A stretch of 64,000 nucleotides of DNA from Heyndrickxia shackletonii (GTDB lineage: Bacteria; Bacillota; Bacilli; Bacillales; Bacillaceae_C), in the NCBI RefSeq assembly GCF_001420715.1, contig NZ_LJJC01000004.1:2029114-2093113 (forward strand). The letters run 5' to 3'. Shown here in pieces: positions 37,146-47,173 of the stretch. Position 1 is the first letter of the stretch. The number at the start of each line of letters is the position of its first letter. The notes beneath the pieces are model-generated. The model ran no database searches and was not told the DNA's origin. It was given only the letters and a program-made list of their open reading frames with translations. Both the position numbers and the translations under genes were made by a program.

Positions 37146-37563
37146 AAATGATTTAGAAAAAAAATTAAATCCATTACAGTATGATGTAACTCAAAATAAT
37201 GCAACAGAACCGCCTTTTCAAAATGAATATTGGAATCAATTTGAAGAAGGAATTTATGTAGATATTGTATCCGGTAAACCACTTTTCAGTTCTCTCGATA
37301 AATTTGATGCAGGATGCGGCTGGCCAAGCTTTACAAAACCGATAGAAGAAGAGGAAATAATTGAAAAAATGGATCGAAGTCATGGGATGATCCGAACGGA
37401 AGTAAGAAGTAAACATGCGAACTCCCATTTAGGTCATGTATTTGACGATGGTCCTGGTCCAACGAAATTAAGGTATTGTATTAACTCAGCTGCTTTAAAA
37501 TTTATCCCAAAAAGAGAATTAGAAGCGAAAGGGTATGGAAAATACCTGAAATTATTTTCGTAG
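37138..37563 (+). CDS. msrB: peptide methionine-R-sulfoxide reductase MsrB
   Basis: This 141-residue enzyme repairs the R epimer of methionine sulfoxide. The catalytic Cys is in [11 protein letters not shown] near the C-terminus. [10 protein letters not shown] and [11 protein letters not shown] are the family signatures. The TTG at 37138 lies 5 nt after GGGGTGA and inside the msrA stop region; GTG 37129 overlaps that site and is less likely. It forms an operon with msrA as in B. subtilis. Confidence 0.95.
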   Translation: MNKNDLEKKLNPLQYDVTQNNATEPPFQNEYWNQFEEGIYVDIVSGKPLFSSLDKFDAGCGWPSFTKPIEEEEIIEKMDRSHGMIRTEVRSKHANSHLGHVFDDGPGPTKLRYCINSAALKFIPKRELEAKGYGKYLKLFS

Positions 37564-37671
37564 TTTTTGACACATACAAAATCAAAATGATTTAGGCAAA
37601 TACACATTCCATTTCTGGGTTTAAAACATATCCTAAAATGAAAAATAAATTCATTTGAGGAGTTGACAGGT

Positions 37672-37818
37672 ATGTACTATGGCGGTTATGGCTGTTGCTA
37701 CCCAGTATATGATGGATGTTGTGGATATGGATATGTCGGCGGATATCGAAATAGCTTCGCCTTGATTGTAGTCTTGTTTATTTTACTCATCATTATTGGT
37801 GCATGTTGGATTAATTAA
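37672..37818 (+). CDS. YjcZ-type tiny transmembrane spore protein
   Basis: This 48-residue peptide has a Gly/Tyr/Cys-rich N-terminus ([20 protein letters not shown]) and a single C-terminal membrane helix, [18 protein letters not shown]. This is the Tiny_TM_bacill/YjcZ family, expressed during sporulation in Bacillus. The ribosome-binding site GAGGAG is well placed. Another member lies at 62802-62942. The four clustered cysteines are unusual compared with that copy, which has none. Confidence 0.82.
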   Translation: MYYGGYGCCYPVYDGCCGYGYVGGYRNSFALIVVLFILLIIIGACWIN

Positions 37819-37919
37819 AAAAGAACAAATCAGCTAGCCAATTGGCGATGGAACTGGACGTAGACCACTTTTTTTTAACTATCCACAGATTAAATTTTTA
37901 ATAAATCTTAAACAATGGA

Positions 37920-37945
37920 AAAGTCCCCTGAAAAATAGGGGACTA
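37920..37945 (-). terminator. terminator of the chemoreceptor gene
   Basis: AGTCCCCT / AGGGGACT stem with an A-rich loop; it overlaps the stop codon of the leftward gene and reads into TTTTCC. Confidence 0.85.
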
Positions 37946-39739
37946 ATTTATTTTAAAATTTGAAATTAATTCGCGTAGGTTTTCGGCCTGTTTCGATAAT
38001 TCCGAAGCAGATGCTGTAACTTCCTCCATTGCCGCGGAGCCTTCCTCAGAAGCTGCCGCTGTCGTTTCGGTATGCGATGCAGTTAATTCAGCTATTTCGC
38101 TTACAGCAGCAAATGAATTTGCCACATCGCGACTTAAATGCAATGTCCTTTCAATCTGTGTTACCATTTCCGCAATAACTTCTGTTGTATCATTTGTGTC
38201 CTGAAGGATTTTTTGTAAAGATTGGGTAGTCTCATTTGAAATTTCTACTCCTGAAATAACAGCCTGAACACCTTCTTTATTTTGCTCAATTACAGTATTC
38301 ACTTCATTTTGAATAGAATGAACAATACGTGAGACTTCTTTAGCTGCATTTTGAGATTGTTCCGCTAATTTTCTAACCTCATCTGCAACAACAGCAAATC
38401 CACGGCCGTGTTCACCAGCTCTTGCCGCCTCAATTGCCGCATTTAATGCTAATAAATTCGTTTGTCCGGCAATTCCAGTAATAGTATTGATGATTTTCGT
38501 AATTTCATCTGATTTTTTTCCTAAAGATTCAACAGTGGAACTTGTATTAGCCATTGTTTCTTCAATGCTCATAATTTTAATAGAAGCTTCTTTAACAGAT
38601 GTTTCACCTGTTTTAGCAGAAGATTGCATATTTAAAGCTGCCACTTTAACCCGATCTGCAAGGCTACCTAAAACCTCTACCACCTCATTCAGTGAATTCA
38701 TCTTTGTTAATGATTCATCCATCTGTGAGGTTGTTTTTTCGCTTCCTGCTGCAATTTCACTCGATGTCTCTGCAATAGACATAATTGTTTTCGCTGTCTC
38801 CTCAGCAGAAGCAAGTAATTCTTCACTGCTTACGGAAACATTTTCCGCCATTTTGGAAACCTCTTTTACAAGCTTTGCAATACCGTCAATAAGGACATTT
38901 GTATCTTTTGCAAGACCTGCAAGCTCATCATTCGATTTAATTTGAATACGTTTTGTAAGATCTCCTCCGGCATTAGCGATATCAAGAATAGAACCGCTGA
39001 TTTTTCTCACATTAGATTTAATGCTTCTTGATAATGCAAGGGACAGAATAATAGTTAAAATGATGGCAGCTAACGATAAAAATAATGAAATTCCTTCCAT
39101 AATTTTCACCTTTGTATGCAGGCTGTCAATACGATCCTGGGAAGCTTTAGATTGAGCATTATCAAATGCATTAATATTGGTTTGCATTTTCCCCATATAA
39201 TCTTTGCCATGTGCGTCTTGAATTAAATTTCTGGCATCCTTCTCCGATTGAAATTGACGAGCTTGAATGACACTATCGATGGAACCGCTCCAAAAATAAT
39301 AGGATGACTCAATGGAATCAACTTTTTGAAGCTGGGACTTACTATCCTTTACAAGGGATCTTAATTTCTTAATGTTATCGTCTATGTATTTTTTACTAGT
39401 ATAGTATGGATCTAGAAAGCTTTTATCACCAGTAATGGCATATCCTCTTTCAGCAGATTCAATGGTGTATGAGGATTTCAGGATTCCTTGGATTTTTTCG
39501 TGAACAACCAAATCATTTCCTACAATGCGATCAATTTCTTTTTCCAATTGGTTCATGCTTAAATAGGATGTGATGGATAAAATGATTAAAAGAATTGTAA
39601 GGATTCCGAATGAAATGGTAATTTTCCCTCGTATTGTTTGTAAATAGGAGAAAGAGATTTTTCTCTGCTTTAGCACTTTTTCTTTTTTCTGTTTTTTGGG
39701 CTTTTTTAACTTTGGAATATTTTTTTCTTTTTTGCCCAT
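37943..39739 (-). CDS. methyl-accepting chemotaxis protein
   Basis: This 598-residue receptor has a very basic cytosolic start (residues 1-37, rich in Lys), TM1 at about 40-61, an all-helical extracellular sensor (about 62-205, CHASE3-like), TM2 at about 216-236, HAMP, and a signalling domain with the conserved hairpin tip [20 protein letters not shown]. The ligand is unknown. The ribosome-binding site is a GGGGGGAAC run. It is a single gene, divergent from yozE. The long Lys-rich leader before TM1 is unusual for the family. Confidence 0.93.
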   Translation of the reverse strand: MGKKEKNIPKLKKPKKQKKEKVLKQRKISFSYLQTIRGKITISFGILTILLIILSITSYLSMNQLEKEIDRIVGNDLVVHEKIQGILKSSYTIESAERGYAITGDKSFLDPYYTSKKYIDDNIKKLRSLVKDSKSQLQKVDSIESSYYFWSGSIDSVIQARQFQSEKDARNLIQDAHGKDYMGKMQTNINAFDNAQSKASQDRIDSLHTKVKIMEGISLFLSLAAIILTIILSLALSRSIKSNVRKISGSILDIANAGGDLTKRIQIKSNDELAGLAKDTNVLIDGIAKLVKEVSKMAENVSVSSEELLASAEETAKTIMSIAETSSEIAAGSEKTTSQMDESLTKMNSLNEVVEVLGSLADRVKVAALNMQSSAKTGETSVKEASIKIMSIEETMANTSSTVESLGKKSDEITKIINTITGIAGQTNLLALNAAIEAARAGEHGRGFAVVADEVRKLAEQSQNAAKEVSRIVHSIQNEVNTVIEQNKEGVQAVISGVEISNETTQSLQKILQDTNDTTEVIAEMVTQIERTLHLSRDVANSFAAVSEIAELTASHTETTAAASEEGSAAMEEVTASASELSKQAENLRELISNFKIN

Positions 39740-40004
39740 TTTGTTCCCCCCCTAGTAATGTTTTAGAAATAACATATGACAAAATATCTAATGAATATTT
39801 TACTAAGTTGTATCTGAATAATCTAGTTATTCTTGCGATTATTTGTCGAAAAATTAAATAATATGTACTGAAGACTCATTTAATTACCTAAATATGACAG
39901 TCGATACGTAAATTACCTATATCCTTTAATAATCAAAAACTTGATGGCAATCAATTCTTTCGGTATAGTAAATTCAAGATTTTAATGTAGAAGGGCGAAT
40001 CTAT

Positions 40005-40235
40005 ATGAATTATTCATTTTACCATTACTTAATGAAATATCGTGATGCCAAACCAAAAGATGATATATCTAGTTTTGCAAATAGCGCTTATAAGGATCAT
40101 AGTTTTCCAAAACATTCAACAGATTATCATGAACTGAGTTCATATCTGGAGATGAATGCTGCGTATTTAGCATCGATGTCCATATTTGATGAAGCTTGGG
40201 AACTTTACATATTTGAAACGACGAAGAATCTGTAA
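40005..40235 (+). CDS. yozE: YozE-family (UPF0346) protein
   Basis: This 76-residue SAM-like helical protein matches the YozE family: SFYHYLMKYRDAKPKDDIS, FANSAYKDHSFPKHSTDYHELSSYLE and the C-terminal MSIFDEAWELY. It may bind nucleic acid. The start follows AAGGGCGAAT. It is followed by a terminator and then yodN and yozD, the same set as in B. subtilis. Confidence 0.9.
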   Translation: MNYSFYHYLMKYRDAKPKDDISSFANSAYKDHSFPKHSTDYHELSSYLEMNAAYLASMSIFDEAWELYIFETTKNL

Positions 40236-40263
40236 ACATTACTATTTTGGTAATGTTTTTTTA
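40234..40263 (+). terminator. terminator of yozE
   Basis: AACATTAC (40235-40242) pairs with GTAATGTT (40250-40257), followed by TTTT. Confidence 0.88.
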
Positions 40264-40379
40264 GTTCCTTTTTGTGTTTTGGCCCTTTTTAAAAAGGCTT
40301 AATCAAACAATCGTTTTATCCGTTTCTTGCATATAATTAATTATCAATTATTCTACACATTTCAAGGAGACGGGAGGAA

Positions 40380-41042
40380 ATGGACAATAAGGATAAACCT
40401 CATTTTAAGATTGGTGATACTGTTGTTATTTTAAAATATGGAACGGTCGGTAAAATTTCAAATATTAGAAATTTAGATGGACAATATTATTACGAAATAA
40501 ACGATAATGGTGACTTATTTAAGGATAAAGGTTTAGTATTGCTATCCGATTTTAAAGGAGAAATATTGGCAAAGGAACAGATAGATATTGAGTATAAGTT
40601 CTTTTTCGGTGATTTGGTTCAGGTTAAAGGGTATCTGGATGAGCTCTTTAAGGTAGTAGGCTTTAGAACAGAAATATGGCGATATAAAGAAGATGCATGG
40701 GAAGATATTATTTATGAGTTAACAAGGGTAACAGATGGTGAATGGCTGGAAGCGGATGAAAATGAACTGATATTGGTTGCGGAATCAGATATTGCTGAAA
40801 GCTACTTGAAAAAATACGGTTTTATTTATCCAATAAAAAAAACAAAGAAGCCATTGCTTCTTCCTTCGCCGAAGGATCAATTTAACCATAAGATCGATTC
40901 TTTGCTAGATATGTATAATGATTATAAAACTATGTATATAATGTTCTCAGATTCATATTATATTGACATGATGGATTCCATTAAAATACAACTGTCTGAT
41001 CTTTTAAAAAAGAGTAACAATAAGTTAAGAAAACATTCATGA
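40380..41042 (+). CDS. yodN: YodN-like protein
   Basis: This 220-residue soluble protein has repeated beta-rich modules of the form FKIGDTVVILKYGTVGKIS and FFFGDLVQVKGYLDELFKVVGF, resembling small SH3-like barrels. A helical C-terminal third follows (FNHKIDSLLDMYNDYKTMY). Size and position between yozE and yozD match B. subtilis YodN, of unknown function. The start follows AAGGAGACGGGAGG. Confidence 0.75.
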   Translation: MDNKDKPHFKIGDTVVILKYGTVGKISNIRNLDGQYYYEINDNGDLFKDKGLVLLSDFKGEILAKEQIDIEYKFFFGDLVQVKGYLDELFKVVGFRTEIWRYKEDAWEDIIYELTRVTDGEWLEADENELILVAESDIAESYLKKYGFIYPIKKTKKPLLLPSPKDQFNHKIDSLLDMYNDYKTMYIMFSDSYYIDMMDSIKIQLSDLLKKSNNKLRKHS

Positions 41043-41147
41043 TGAAATAAATGAATACAACTGTTTTATCTTTATTCATATCCATATAAATTGCTGCATA
41101 AACGTAAAAGAAAGAACATACATTTTTATTGGAGGAGGCGATTTTGC

Positions 41148-41315
41148 ATGCGGGAAATTGAAGTGTTTATTGACACGGAGGAAATTGCTGAGTTCTTTTT
41201 CAATGAGCTGGTTAAGAGGGGTTATGCGCCAAAAGAAGAAGAACTGGAAGAAATCGCCGATATCACATTTGATTACTTAATTGCTAAATGCATTATTGAT
41301 GAGGAATTGGATTAA
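41148..41315 (+). CDS. yozD: YozD-like small acidic protein
   Basis: This 55-residue, strongly acidic protein begins REIEVFIDTEEIAEFFFNEL. ATG 41148 follows GGAGGAGGCG. A longer reading from 41091 has no ribosome-binding site. The position after yodN matches yozD of B. subtilis. The function is unknown. Confidence 0.8.
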   Translation: MREIEVFIDTEEIAEFFFNELVKRGYAPKEEELEEIADITFDYLIAKCIIDEELD

Positions 41316-41337
41316 TCACAAAAATAGTATTGACATC

Positions 41338-41365
41338 AGCCACCACGAAAAAGAGGTGGCTTTCC
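41338..41365 (+). terminator. terminator of yozD
   Basis: AGCCACC (41338-41344) pairs with GGTGGCT (41355-41361), followed by TTCCATTT, a rather weak tail. Confidence 0.7.
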
Positions 41366-41481
41366 ATTTGGAACGTCGGAAATCGATAAAAATAGACAAA
41401 AGAAGTGAAATTTAGAGAAAGGATTTGCACCCTTTGTTTTTGAATATATCTATGAAGAGAAAAATGGAGGGAGACGAATTC

Positions 41482-41802
41482 ATGCAATTACTAAAATCAC
41501 TTAAACTTTCTTATAGTCATGTAACGGAGTACGATATTACATTATTTCAAACACCCTTATTTGGACAGAAAAAAGGGTATAAAAAAGTTTATCAGTTGAA
41601 AGTAGCAGGAAAAAATCATGAAGAAATCTTGTATAAGGTTTTTGCTACTTTTAATACATTAGACTCCCTGCCAAAGGATTATCATGCGCGCTACTTAGGA
41701 ACTGGAGATATTGTTTTTATTGATGAAGGCAGAAATGGGCATTTCTATTACCAATTGAAATCTGGCGGATGGACGACGATAAATAGAATTCATATAAGAT
41801 AA
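41482..41802 (+). CDS. yodL: YodL, MreB-interfering sporulation protein family
   Basis: This 106-residue protein has the YodL-type core: VTEYDITLFQTPLFGQKKGY, ARYLGTGDIVFIDEG, and the C-terminus YYQLKSGGWTTINRIHIR. In B. subtilis YodL interferes with MreB and affects cell shape and sporulation. ATG 41482 follows ATGGAGGGAG; the upstream in-frame readings to 41425 would include that site. Its closeness to deoD matches B. subtilis. Confidence 0.82.
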   Translation: MQLLKSLKLSYSHVTEYDITLFQTPLFGQKKGYKKVYQLKVAGKNHEEILYKVFATFNTLDSLPKDYHARYLGTGDIVFIDEGRNGHFYYQLKSGGWTTINRIHIR

Positions 41803-41809
41803 CTTATTA

Positions 41810-41847
41810 CAGCTCAGCTTCGTGGAAGACTGAGCCGTTTTTATTTT
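41810..41847 (+). terminator. terminator of yodL
   Basis: GCTCAG (41812-41817) pairs with CTGAGC (41830-41835) around a 12-nt loop, followed by CGTTTTTATTTT. Its tail overlaps the stop codon of the opposing small gene. Confidence 0.8.
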
Positions 41848-41971
41848 ATTTTTTACGTTTATTTGCAGTGAATTCTTTTTCATGTGCTTCTTGTTCTGAA
41901 ATGATTTGATCTTCCGGTATATGATTATTTTTCTTCTGACCGTTAATACGATTTCGATGCTTTTTACCCAA
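41846..41971 (-). CDS. DUF3941-like tiny basic protein
   Basis: This 41-residue peptide begins GKKHRNRINGQKKNNHIPED and ends AHEKEFTANKRKK. It is very basic at both ends and acidic in the middle. This is a short conserved family of Bacillaceae (DUF3941-like) of unknown function. The TTG start at 41971 follows AAGGAGGGA at good spacing, which supports expression. Confidence 0.75.
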   Translation of the reverse strand: MGKKHRNRINGQKKNNHIPEDQIISEQEAHEKEFTANKRKK

Positions 41972-42100
41972 CTTTTTTCCCTCCTTACATTGTTCATCTA
42001 TATCGTTTCCCAAAATGTTTTATTCATTACAGTAATAGATTGCAACAAATGATTTAAAAATATAAAATGTACATACTGAATGAAAGGAGAAGATAGATAA

Positions 42101-42802
42101 ATGAGTATACATATCGGTGCAAAAGAAAATGAAATTGCGGAAACAGTTCTTTTGCCGGGAGATCCTCTTCGGGCAAAATATATTGCAGAAACATTTTTGG
42201 AGAATGTGACTTGTTACAATGAAATTCGAAATATGTTTGGATTTACTGGTACATACAAAGGCAAACCAGTATCTGTACAAGGAACTGGAATGGGAGTTCC
42301 ATCTATTTCGATTTACATTAACGAGCTAATGCAAAGCTATAATGTGCAGAATTTAATTCGTGTAGGGACATGCGGTGCTATCCAACAGGATGTCAAGGTT
42401 AGAGATGTCATCATTGCAATGACAGCCTCCACTGATTCCCAAATGAATCGTCTTACTTTCGGTGGCATTGATTATGCGCCAACAGCTAATTTTGAGTTAT
42501 TAAAAAAGGCATATGATAGCGGCTTGGAAAAAGGACTAAACCTTAAAGTAGGAAACGTATTTACAGCGGACATGTTTTATAATGACAATGCTGATCATGA
42601 GAAATGGGCGAAATATGGAATTCTTGCAATAGAAATGGAAACAGCAGCGCTTTATACTTTGGCGGCTAAATATAATCGCAAAGCTTTATCTATTTTGACT
42701 GTCAGTGATCATATTCTCACTGGTGAAGAAACGTCTGCAGAGGAACGTCAATTAACATTTAACGATATGATTGAGGTTGCTCTGGAATCAGCAGTTAAAT
42801 AA
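42101..42802 (+). CDS. deoD: purine nucleoside phosphorylase DeoD
   Basis: This 233-residue hexameric phosphorylase (PNP/UDP family) splits purine (deoxy)nucleosides with phosphate. The N-terminal [14 protein letters not shown] phosphate loop, the central VGTCGA and the base-site [10 protein letters not shown] followed by the catalytic Asp in VSDHI identify it. The ribosome-binding site is AAAGGAGAAG. It sits between yodL and yodJ as in B. subtilis. A group IIC intron lies immediately past its terminator. Confidence 0.96.
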   Translation: MSIHIGAKENEIAETVLLPGDPLRAKYIAETFLENVTCYNEIRNMFGFTGTYKGKPVSVQGTGMGVPSISIYINELMQSYNVQNLIRVGTCGAIQQDVKVRDVIIAMTASTDSQMNRLTFGGIDYAPTANFELLKKAYDSGLEKGLNLKVGNVFTADMFYNDNADHEKWAKYGILAIEMETAALYTLAAKYNRKALSILTVSDHILTGEETSAEERQLTFNDMIEVALESAVK

Positions 42803-42811
42803 AGTAATTTC

Positions 42812-42838
42812 AAAAAGTCTCTTTATGAGACTTTTTGT
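42812..42838 (+). terminator. terminator of deoD and intron target
   Basis: AAAAAGTCTC (42812-42821) pairs with GAGACTTTTT (42827-42836). The intron begins 7 nt after the stem. Confidence 0.92.
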
Positions 42839-42843
42839 TTATT

Positions 42844-44739
42844 GTGCGCCCGGCATGGGTGTAGTCTCTAGGGTGAAAGTCCCGAACTGTGAAGGCAGAA
42901 GTAGCAGTTAGCTTAACGCAAGGGTGTCCGTGGTGACGCGGAATCTGAAGGAAGCGAGCGGCAAACTTCCGGTCTGAGGAACACGAACTTCATACAAGGC
43001 TAGGTATCATTGGATGAGTTTGCAATACAAAACAAAGTCCTTTCTGCCGAAGGTGATACAAAGTAAATGAAGCAGATAGATGGAAGGAAAGATTGCACTC
43101 TTACCCGGGGAGGTCTGGTTGATACGCCAAGTACACTTGGTAACCTATCTAGTAATGGATAGCTGAACAATCAGAAGTCAGCCGAAGTCGTAGTACTTGG
43201 TTTGCTCGAGAGAATCAAGGAAGGACTGAACCATTTTAGGAGAACAAACACTCGGCAAACGGTTCTTTATGTATGAAAGCAGAAAATTCTTACGGAACCT
43301 ACCTGAAAGGAAGAAATGGTGAATTCCATGGGGGACTTCGGGAGGGCTTAGTAAAGAACCCACTTAATGAGAATGTATTGTTCACGTAGAAAGGATAAAT
43401 CTCAATGTTAATGGAACGAATGCTGTCACGGGAAAATCTTTTACTGGCATTAAAGCGAGTAGAAAAGAACAAAGGAAGTCATGGAGTAGACAATATGTCC
43501 GTAAAAGACCTACGAAGACATATTCTCGAAACGTGGGATACACTTAAAACATCCTTAATGGAGGGTACTTATCAACCTTCTCCTGTCCGTCGGGTTGAAA
43601 TCCCAAAACCGAACGGTGGAGTAAGGTTATTAGGTATCCCAACCGTGACAGACCGTTTCATCCAACAGGCGATTACTCAGATTTTAACCCCTATCTTCGA
43701 CCCGACTTTTTCAACACAGAGCTATGGTTTTCGACCAAACAAACGAGGTCATGACGGTGTTAGACAAGCGAAGAAATATATCGAAGAGGGATACCGATGG
43801 GTAGTCGACATGGACTTGGAGAAATTCTTTGATAAAGTCAATCATGATAGATTAATGCGGACTCTATCCAAAAGGATTCAAGACAGAACGCTCCTATCAC
43901 TAATTCGGAAGTATCTACAGTCTGGCATTATGATTAATGGAGTCATAACGAAATCCGAGGAGGGTACGCCCCAAGGTGGACCATTAAGTCCTTTACTCTC
44001 CAATATCGTTCTAGATGAACTAGACAAAGAGTTAGAAAAGAGAGGGCACAAGTTTGTCCGATACGCAGATGATTGTAATATCTACGTAAAATCGAGAAGA
44101 GCCGGAGAGCGAGTAATGGACTCGATTACTACTTTCATTGAATTTACTCTAAAACTAAAGGTGAATCGAGAAAAGTCAGCTGTAGACAGACCTTGGAAAA
44201 GAAAGTTTTTAGGTTTTAGCTTCACATTTCATAAGAAACCGAAGGTGCGGATGTCAAACCAAAGTATTCAACGTGTCAAGAAACGGATACGAGAATTAAC
44301 TTCAAGGTCAAAACCAATTCCAATGGATTATAGAATAGAGAAGCTGAATCAATATTTGATTGGCTGGTGCGGATATTATGCATTAGCAGATACACCCACT
44401 ATTTTCAAAGAATTAGACGAATGGATTAGAAGGCGTCTCAGAATGTGCCAATGGAAAGAATGGAAGAAACCAAAAACCAAAGTAAGAAAACTCATTGGAT
44501 TAGGGATTCCAAAAGAGAAGGCATACGAATGGGGAAACTCTAGAAAGAAATATTGGAGAATAGCCAGAAGCCCAATCCTACAGAAAACCCTCACAAACTC
44601 CTATTGGGAGATGCGAGGGCTGAAGAGTCTTTATGTGAGATATTCTCAACTACGTCAGACATAAATGGAACCGCCGTATACGGAACCGTACGTACGGTGG
44701 TGTGAGAGGTCGGGGGTTAGTCACCTCCTCCTACTCGAT
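42844..44739 (+). mobile_element. group IIC intron
   Basis: The element begins GTGCGCCCGGCATGGGTG, a typical group II 5' end. It encodes a reverse transcriptase-maturase and ends with a domain V hairpin (CCGCCGTATACGG...CCGTACGTACGGTGG, 44674-44702 region) and a domain VI stem (GGGGGTTAG...CCTCCTCCTA). The boundary falls at about CTCGAT 44739. It is inserted just after a Rho-independent terminator, the habitual target of class C introns. Both the RNA ends and the ORF look intact, so it is probably still active or recently so. Exact ends are predicted from consensus. Confidence 0.92.
43405..44664 (+). CDS. ltrA: group IIC intron reverse transcriptase/maturase
   Basis: This 419-residue protein has RT blocks with IPKPNGGVRLLGIPTV, SYGFRPNKRGHDG, TPQGGPLSPLLSNIVLDELD and the catalytic YADD in FVRYADDCNIYV. 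A maturase X domain follows (WCGYYALADTPTIFKELDEW). There is no C-terminal DNA endonuclease domain, which is normal for class C. It closely resembles the Geobacillus GsI-IIC enzyme by memory. It supports splicing and retrohoming of its host intron. The start ATG at 43405 has a distant AAAGGA; ATG 43411 is an alternative. Confidence 0.95.
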   Translation: MLMERMLSRENLLLALKRVEKNKGSHGVDNMSVKDLRRHILETWDTLKTSLMEGTYQPSPVRRVEIPKPNGGVRLLGIPTVTDRFIQQAITQILTPIFDPTFSTQSYGFRPNKRGHDGVRQAKKYIEEGYRWVVDMDLEKFFDKVNHDRLMRTLSKRIQDRTLLSLIRKYLQSGIMINGVITKSEEGTPQGGPLSPLLSNIVLDELDKELEKRGHKFVRYADDCNIYVKSRRAGERVMDSITTFIEFTLKLKVNREKSAVDRPWKRKFLGFSFTFHKKPKVRMSNQSIQRVKKRIRELTSRSKPIPMDYRIEKLNQYLIGWCGYYALADTPTIFKELDEWIRRRLRMCQWKEWKKPKTKVRKLIGLGIPKEKAYEWGNSRKKYWRIARSPILQKTLTNSYWEMRGLKSLYVRYSQLRQT

Positions 44740-44850
44740 TCATTAAAGTATTAAAAAAAATTCATATTTTTACCTATCCTTTTCTCTCATTTCTTTGATA
44801 AACTCTTATATGTGAAGAAATTTTTTTGCATTAAGAGGAAAGGTGACATT

Positions 44851-45660
44851 ATGAAACGTATTTTAGCACTTACAGCCGTTATATTTTTGTTAGGTGGTTG
44901 CAGCTGGGGCCAAAACAAGGCAACTGATGCCTCAACAGGTAAGGGTCAAGAGAAACCATCCAATTCTATCAATAATTCAATAGGTAAACAGACAAGCCAA
45001 AATAATACAAACCATGATTTATTACTAAGTCCAGATAATTTTAATCAAATTAGGGTTGTAAATGGAATCAAAATGATTGAAAACCCCTCTAATATACTAG
45101 CTTTGGTTAATAAGGATTATTCCCTTGGAGACTATAAGCCAAATGATCTTGTTCGTCCAAAAGTCGCATTTTCCTTTGGCAATCAGGATATTGAAAAGAG
45201 CTATATGAGAAAAGAAGCAGCAACTGCCTTAGAGCAAATGTTTTCCGCGGCAAAAAAAGATAATATCTTCCTGTATGCTGCTTCGGGTTATCGTTCTTAT
45301 ACAAGACAAAAAACTTTATTTGATGCAGAAGTAGCAAATGTTGGAAAAGATAAAGCGGCTCAAGCGGTTGCAATTCCTGGAGAAAGCGAACACCAAACAG
45401 GACTTGCGATGGATATAACCAGTGAAACAGAAAATTTCCTTCTTACAGAAAAAATGGGAGAACATAAGGAAGGAATATGGCTGCGTGAACATGCTCATGA
45501 GTTTGGTTTCATTTTAAGATACCCGAAAGATAAGGTGAACGTAACCAAATATGAATATGAGCCATGGCATTTTAGATATGTTGGAAAAAAAGCCGCGGAG
45601 GTAATGTACAAAAACAATTGGACATTAGAGGAATATTTTCAACATGTTAAAAAAGCATAA
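44851..45660 (+). CDS. yodJ: YodJ, D-Ala-D-Ala carboxypeptidase lipoprotein (VanY family)
   Basis: This 269-residue lipoprotein has a signal and lipobox (LLGGC, Cys near residue 16) and a Ser/Asn-rich linker. The M15/VanY domain carries SGYRSYTRQ, the zinc motif SEHQTGLAMDIT (SxHxxGxAxD) and EPWHFRYVG (ExWHxR). It trims the D-Ala from peptidoglycan stem peptides outside the membrane. ATG 44851 follows AAAGGTGA. It normally follows deoD directly, but here the group IIC intron separates them. Confidence 0.9.
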   Translation: MKRILALTAVIFLLGGCSWGQNKATDASTGKGQEKPSNSINNSIGKQTSQNNTNHDLLLSPDNFNQIRVVNGIKMIENPSNILALVNKDYSLGDYKPNDLVRPKVAFSFGNQDIEKSYMRKEAATALEQMFSAAKKDNIFLYAASGYRSYTRQKTLFDAEVANVGKDKAAQAVAIPGESEHQTGLAMDITSETENFLLTEKMGEHKEGIWLREHAHEFGFILRYPKDKVNVTKYEYEPWHFRYVGKKAAEVMYKNNWTLEEYFQHVKKA

Positions 45661-45695
45661 AAACAGGTAAACAGATTGATACCAATACTTATAAA

Positions 45696-45738
45696 AAATG
45701 AACAATAGGATGCAGCAGCATCCTATTGTTCATTTTTT
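45696..45738. terminator. bidirectional terminator between yodJ and asnS
   Basis: A perfect 17-bp stem, AATGAACAATAGGATGC (45697-45713) against GCATCCTATTGTTCATT (45718-45734), with an AGCA loop and A/T runs on both sides. Confidence 0.95.
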
Positions 45739-45750
45739 ACATCTATTTCA

Positions 45751-47142
45751 TTAAAAATCTGCATTTCCTGGTGTACGAGGAAATGGTATTACATCACGGA
45801 TGTTCTTCATTCCGGTTAAATACATAACTAATCGTTCAAAGCCAATTCCATAGCCTGAATGCTTTGTACCGCCGTATTTTCTAAGCTCAAGATACCACCA
45901 GTAATCTTCTTCCGTCATACCAAGTTCTTTAATTCTATTGGCAAGGACTTCTTCTCTTTCCTCACGCTGGCTTCCCCCGATTAACTCGCCGATACCTGGA
46001 ACCAATAGGTCAGTCGCAGCTACTGTCTTGCCGTCATCATTCGCTCTCATATAAAATGCCTTAATTTCTTTCGGATAGTCGGTTACGAAGACAGGACGCT
46101 TGTAAATTTCCTCGCTAAGATAGCGTTCATGTTCCGTTTGCAAATCCGTACCCCATTCAACAGGGTAGTCAAATTCCTTACCGGAGTTCTTTAATAATTC
46201 AACCGCTTCGGTATAAGTAACTCTTCCAAAATCGGATTCTAATGCGTTCTGCAATCTTTCAATAAGTGTTTTATCGATAAAGCTATTAAAGAAGGCCATT
46301 TCTTCTGGTGCATGTTCAAAAACGTAATTAATGACATACTTGACCATTTCTTCTCCGAGGTCCATGATATCCGGTAGTTCTGCAAAGGCAACTTCCGGCT
46401 CAATCATCCAGAATTCTGCGGCATGACGTGCCGTATTCGAATTTTCTGCTCTAAAGGTCGGACCAAAGGTATATACATTACGGAAAGCAAGAGCAAAGGT
46501 TTCCGCATTTAATTGACCGCTAACGGTTAAGTTGGTTTCTTTGCCGAAGAAATCTGCACTGTCATCTACTTTTCCGTCCCCGGTTTTTGGAAGCTGGTTC
46601 AAATCCATGGATGTCACACGGAACATTTCCCCAGCACCCTCCGTATCGCTTCCGGTAATAATCGGTGTATGTACGTATACAAATCCTTTTTCTTGAAAGA
46701 ATTTATGAATGGCATAAGATGCAAGAGATCTTACTCTGAAAACGGCTGAGAAGGTATTGGCTCTCGGACGTAAATGAGCGATAGTTCTTAAATATTCAAG
46801 GGAATGTCTCTTTTTTTGTAAAGGATAATCTGTATCCGATAATCCTTCCACCACAATTTTTGTCGCTTTAATTTCAAAAGGTTGTTTCATTTCAGGTGTT
46901 GGAACAAATTCACCTTCTACTAAAACAGAAGAGCTAATAGGTAACTTCGTAATTTCTTTGAAGTTATCAAGGGTATCCTCAAAAACTACTTGTACACTCT
47001 TGAAGAATGTTCCGTCGTTTAATTCCATAAAGCCAATGGTTTTGGAATCGCGAAGAGTACGGATCCAGCCTGAAATTTGAACCGTTTTGTCATTATAATT
47101 TTCTTGATTTCTGTATAAATCTTTTACTACAGTCTTTATCAT
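45751..47142 (-). CDS. asnS: asparaginyl-tRNA synthetase
   Basis: This 463-residue class IIb synthetase has an N-terminal OB-fold anticodon-binding domain (residues 1-110, [18 protein letters not shown]) and a catalytic domain with motif 2 [21 protein letters not shown] and motif 3 [13 protein letters not shown]. AsnRS is told from AspRS by its overall sequence and by the upstream T-box with an Asn specifier. ATG 47142 follows GGAGGC. The gene lies in the opposite direction within a yodJ-ctpA interval, a local rearrangement relative to B. subtilis. Confidence 0.96.
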   Translation of the reverse strand: MIKTVVKDLYRNQENYNDKTVQISGWIRTLRDSKTIGFMELNDGTFFKSVQVVFEDTLDNFKEITKLPISSSVLVEGEFVPTPEMKQPFEIKATKIVVEGLSDTDYPLQKKRHSLEYLRTIAHLRPRANTFSAVFRVRSLASYAIHKFFQEKGFVYVHTPIITGSDTEGAGEMFRVTSMDLNQLPKTGDGKVDDSADFFGKETNLTVSGQLNAETFALAFRNVYTFGPTFRAENSNTARHAAEFWMIEPEVAFAELPDIMDLGEEMVKYVINYVFEHAPEEMAFFNSFIDKTLIERLQNALESDFGRVTYTEAVELLKNSGKEFDYPVEWGTDLQTEHERYLSEEIYKRPVFVTDYPKEIKAFYMRANDDGKTVAATDLLVPGIGELIGGSQREEREEVLANRIKELGMTEEDYWWYLELRKYGGTKHSGYGIGFERLVMYLTGMKNIRDVIPFPRTPGNADF

Positions 47143-47173
47143 AAATAGCCTCCTTATGGTAATTTTTCACAAT

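Noticed and set aside
38487-38945. 152-residue ORF antisense to the chemoreceptor
   Set aside because: It is a shadow of the regular heptad codon pattern of the MCP signalling domain and has no start signal.
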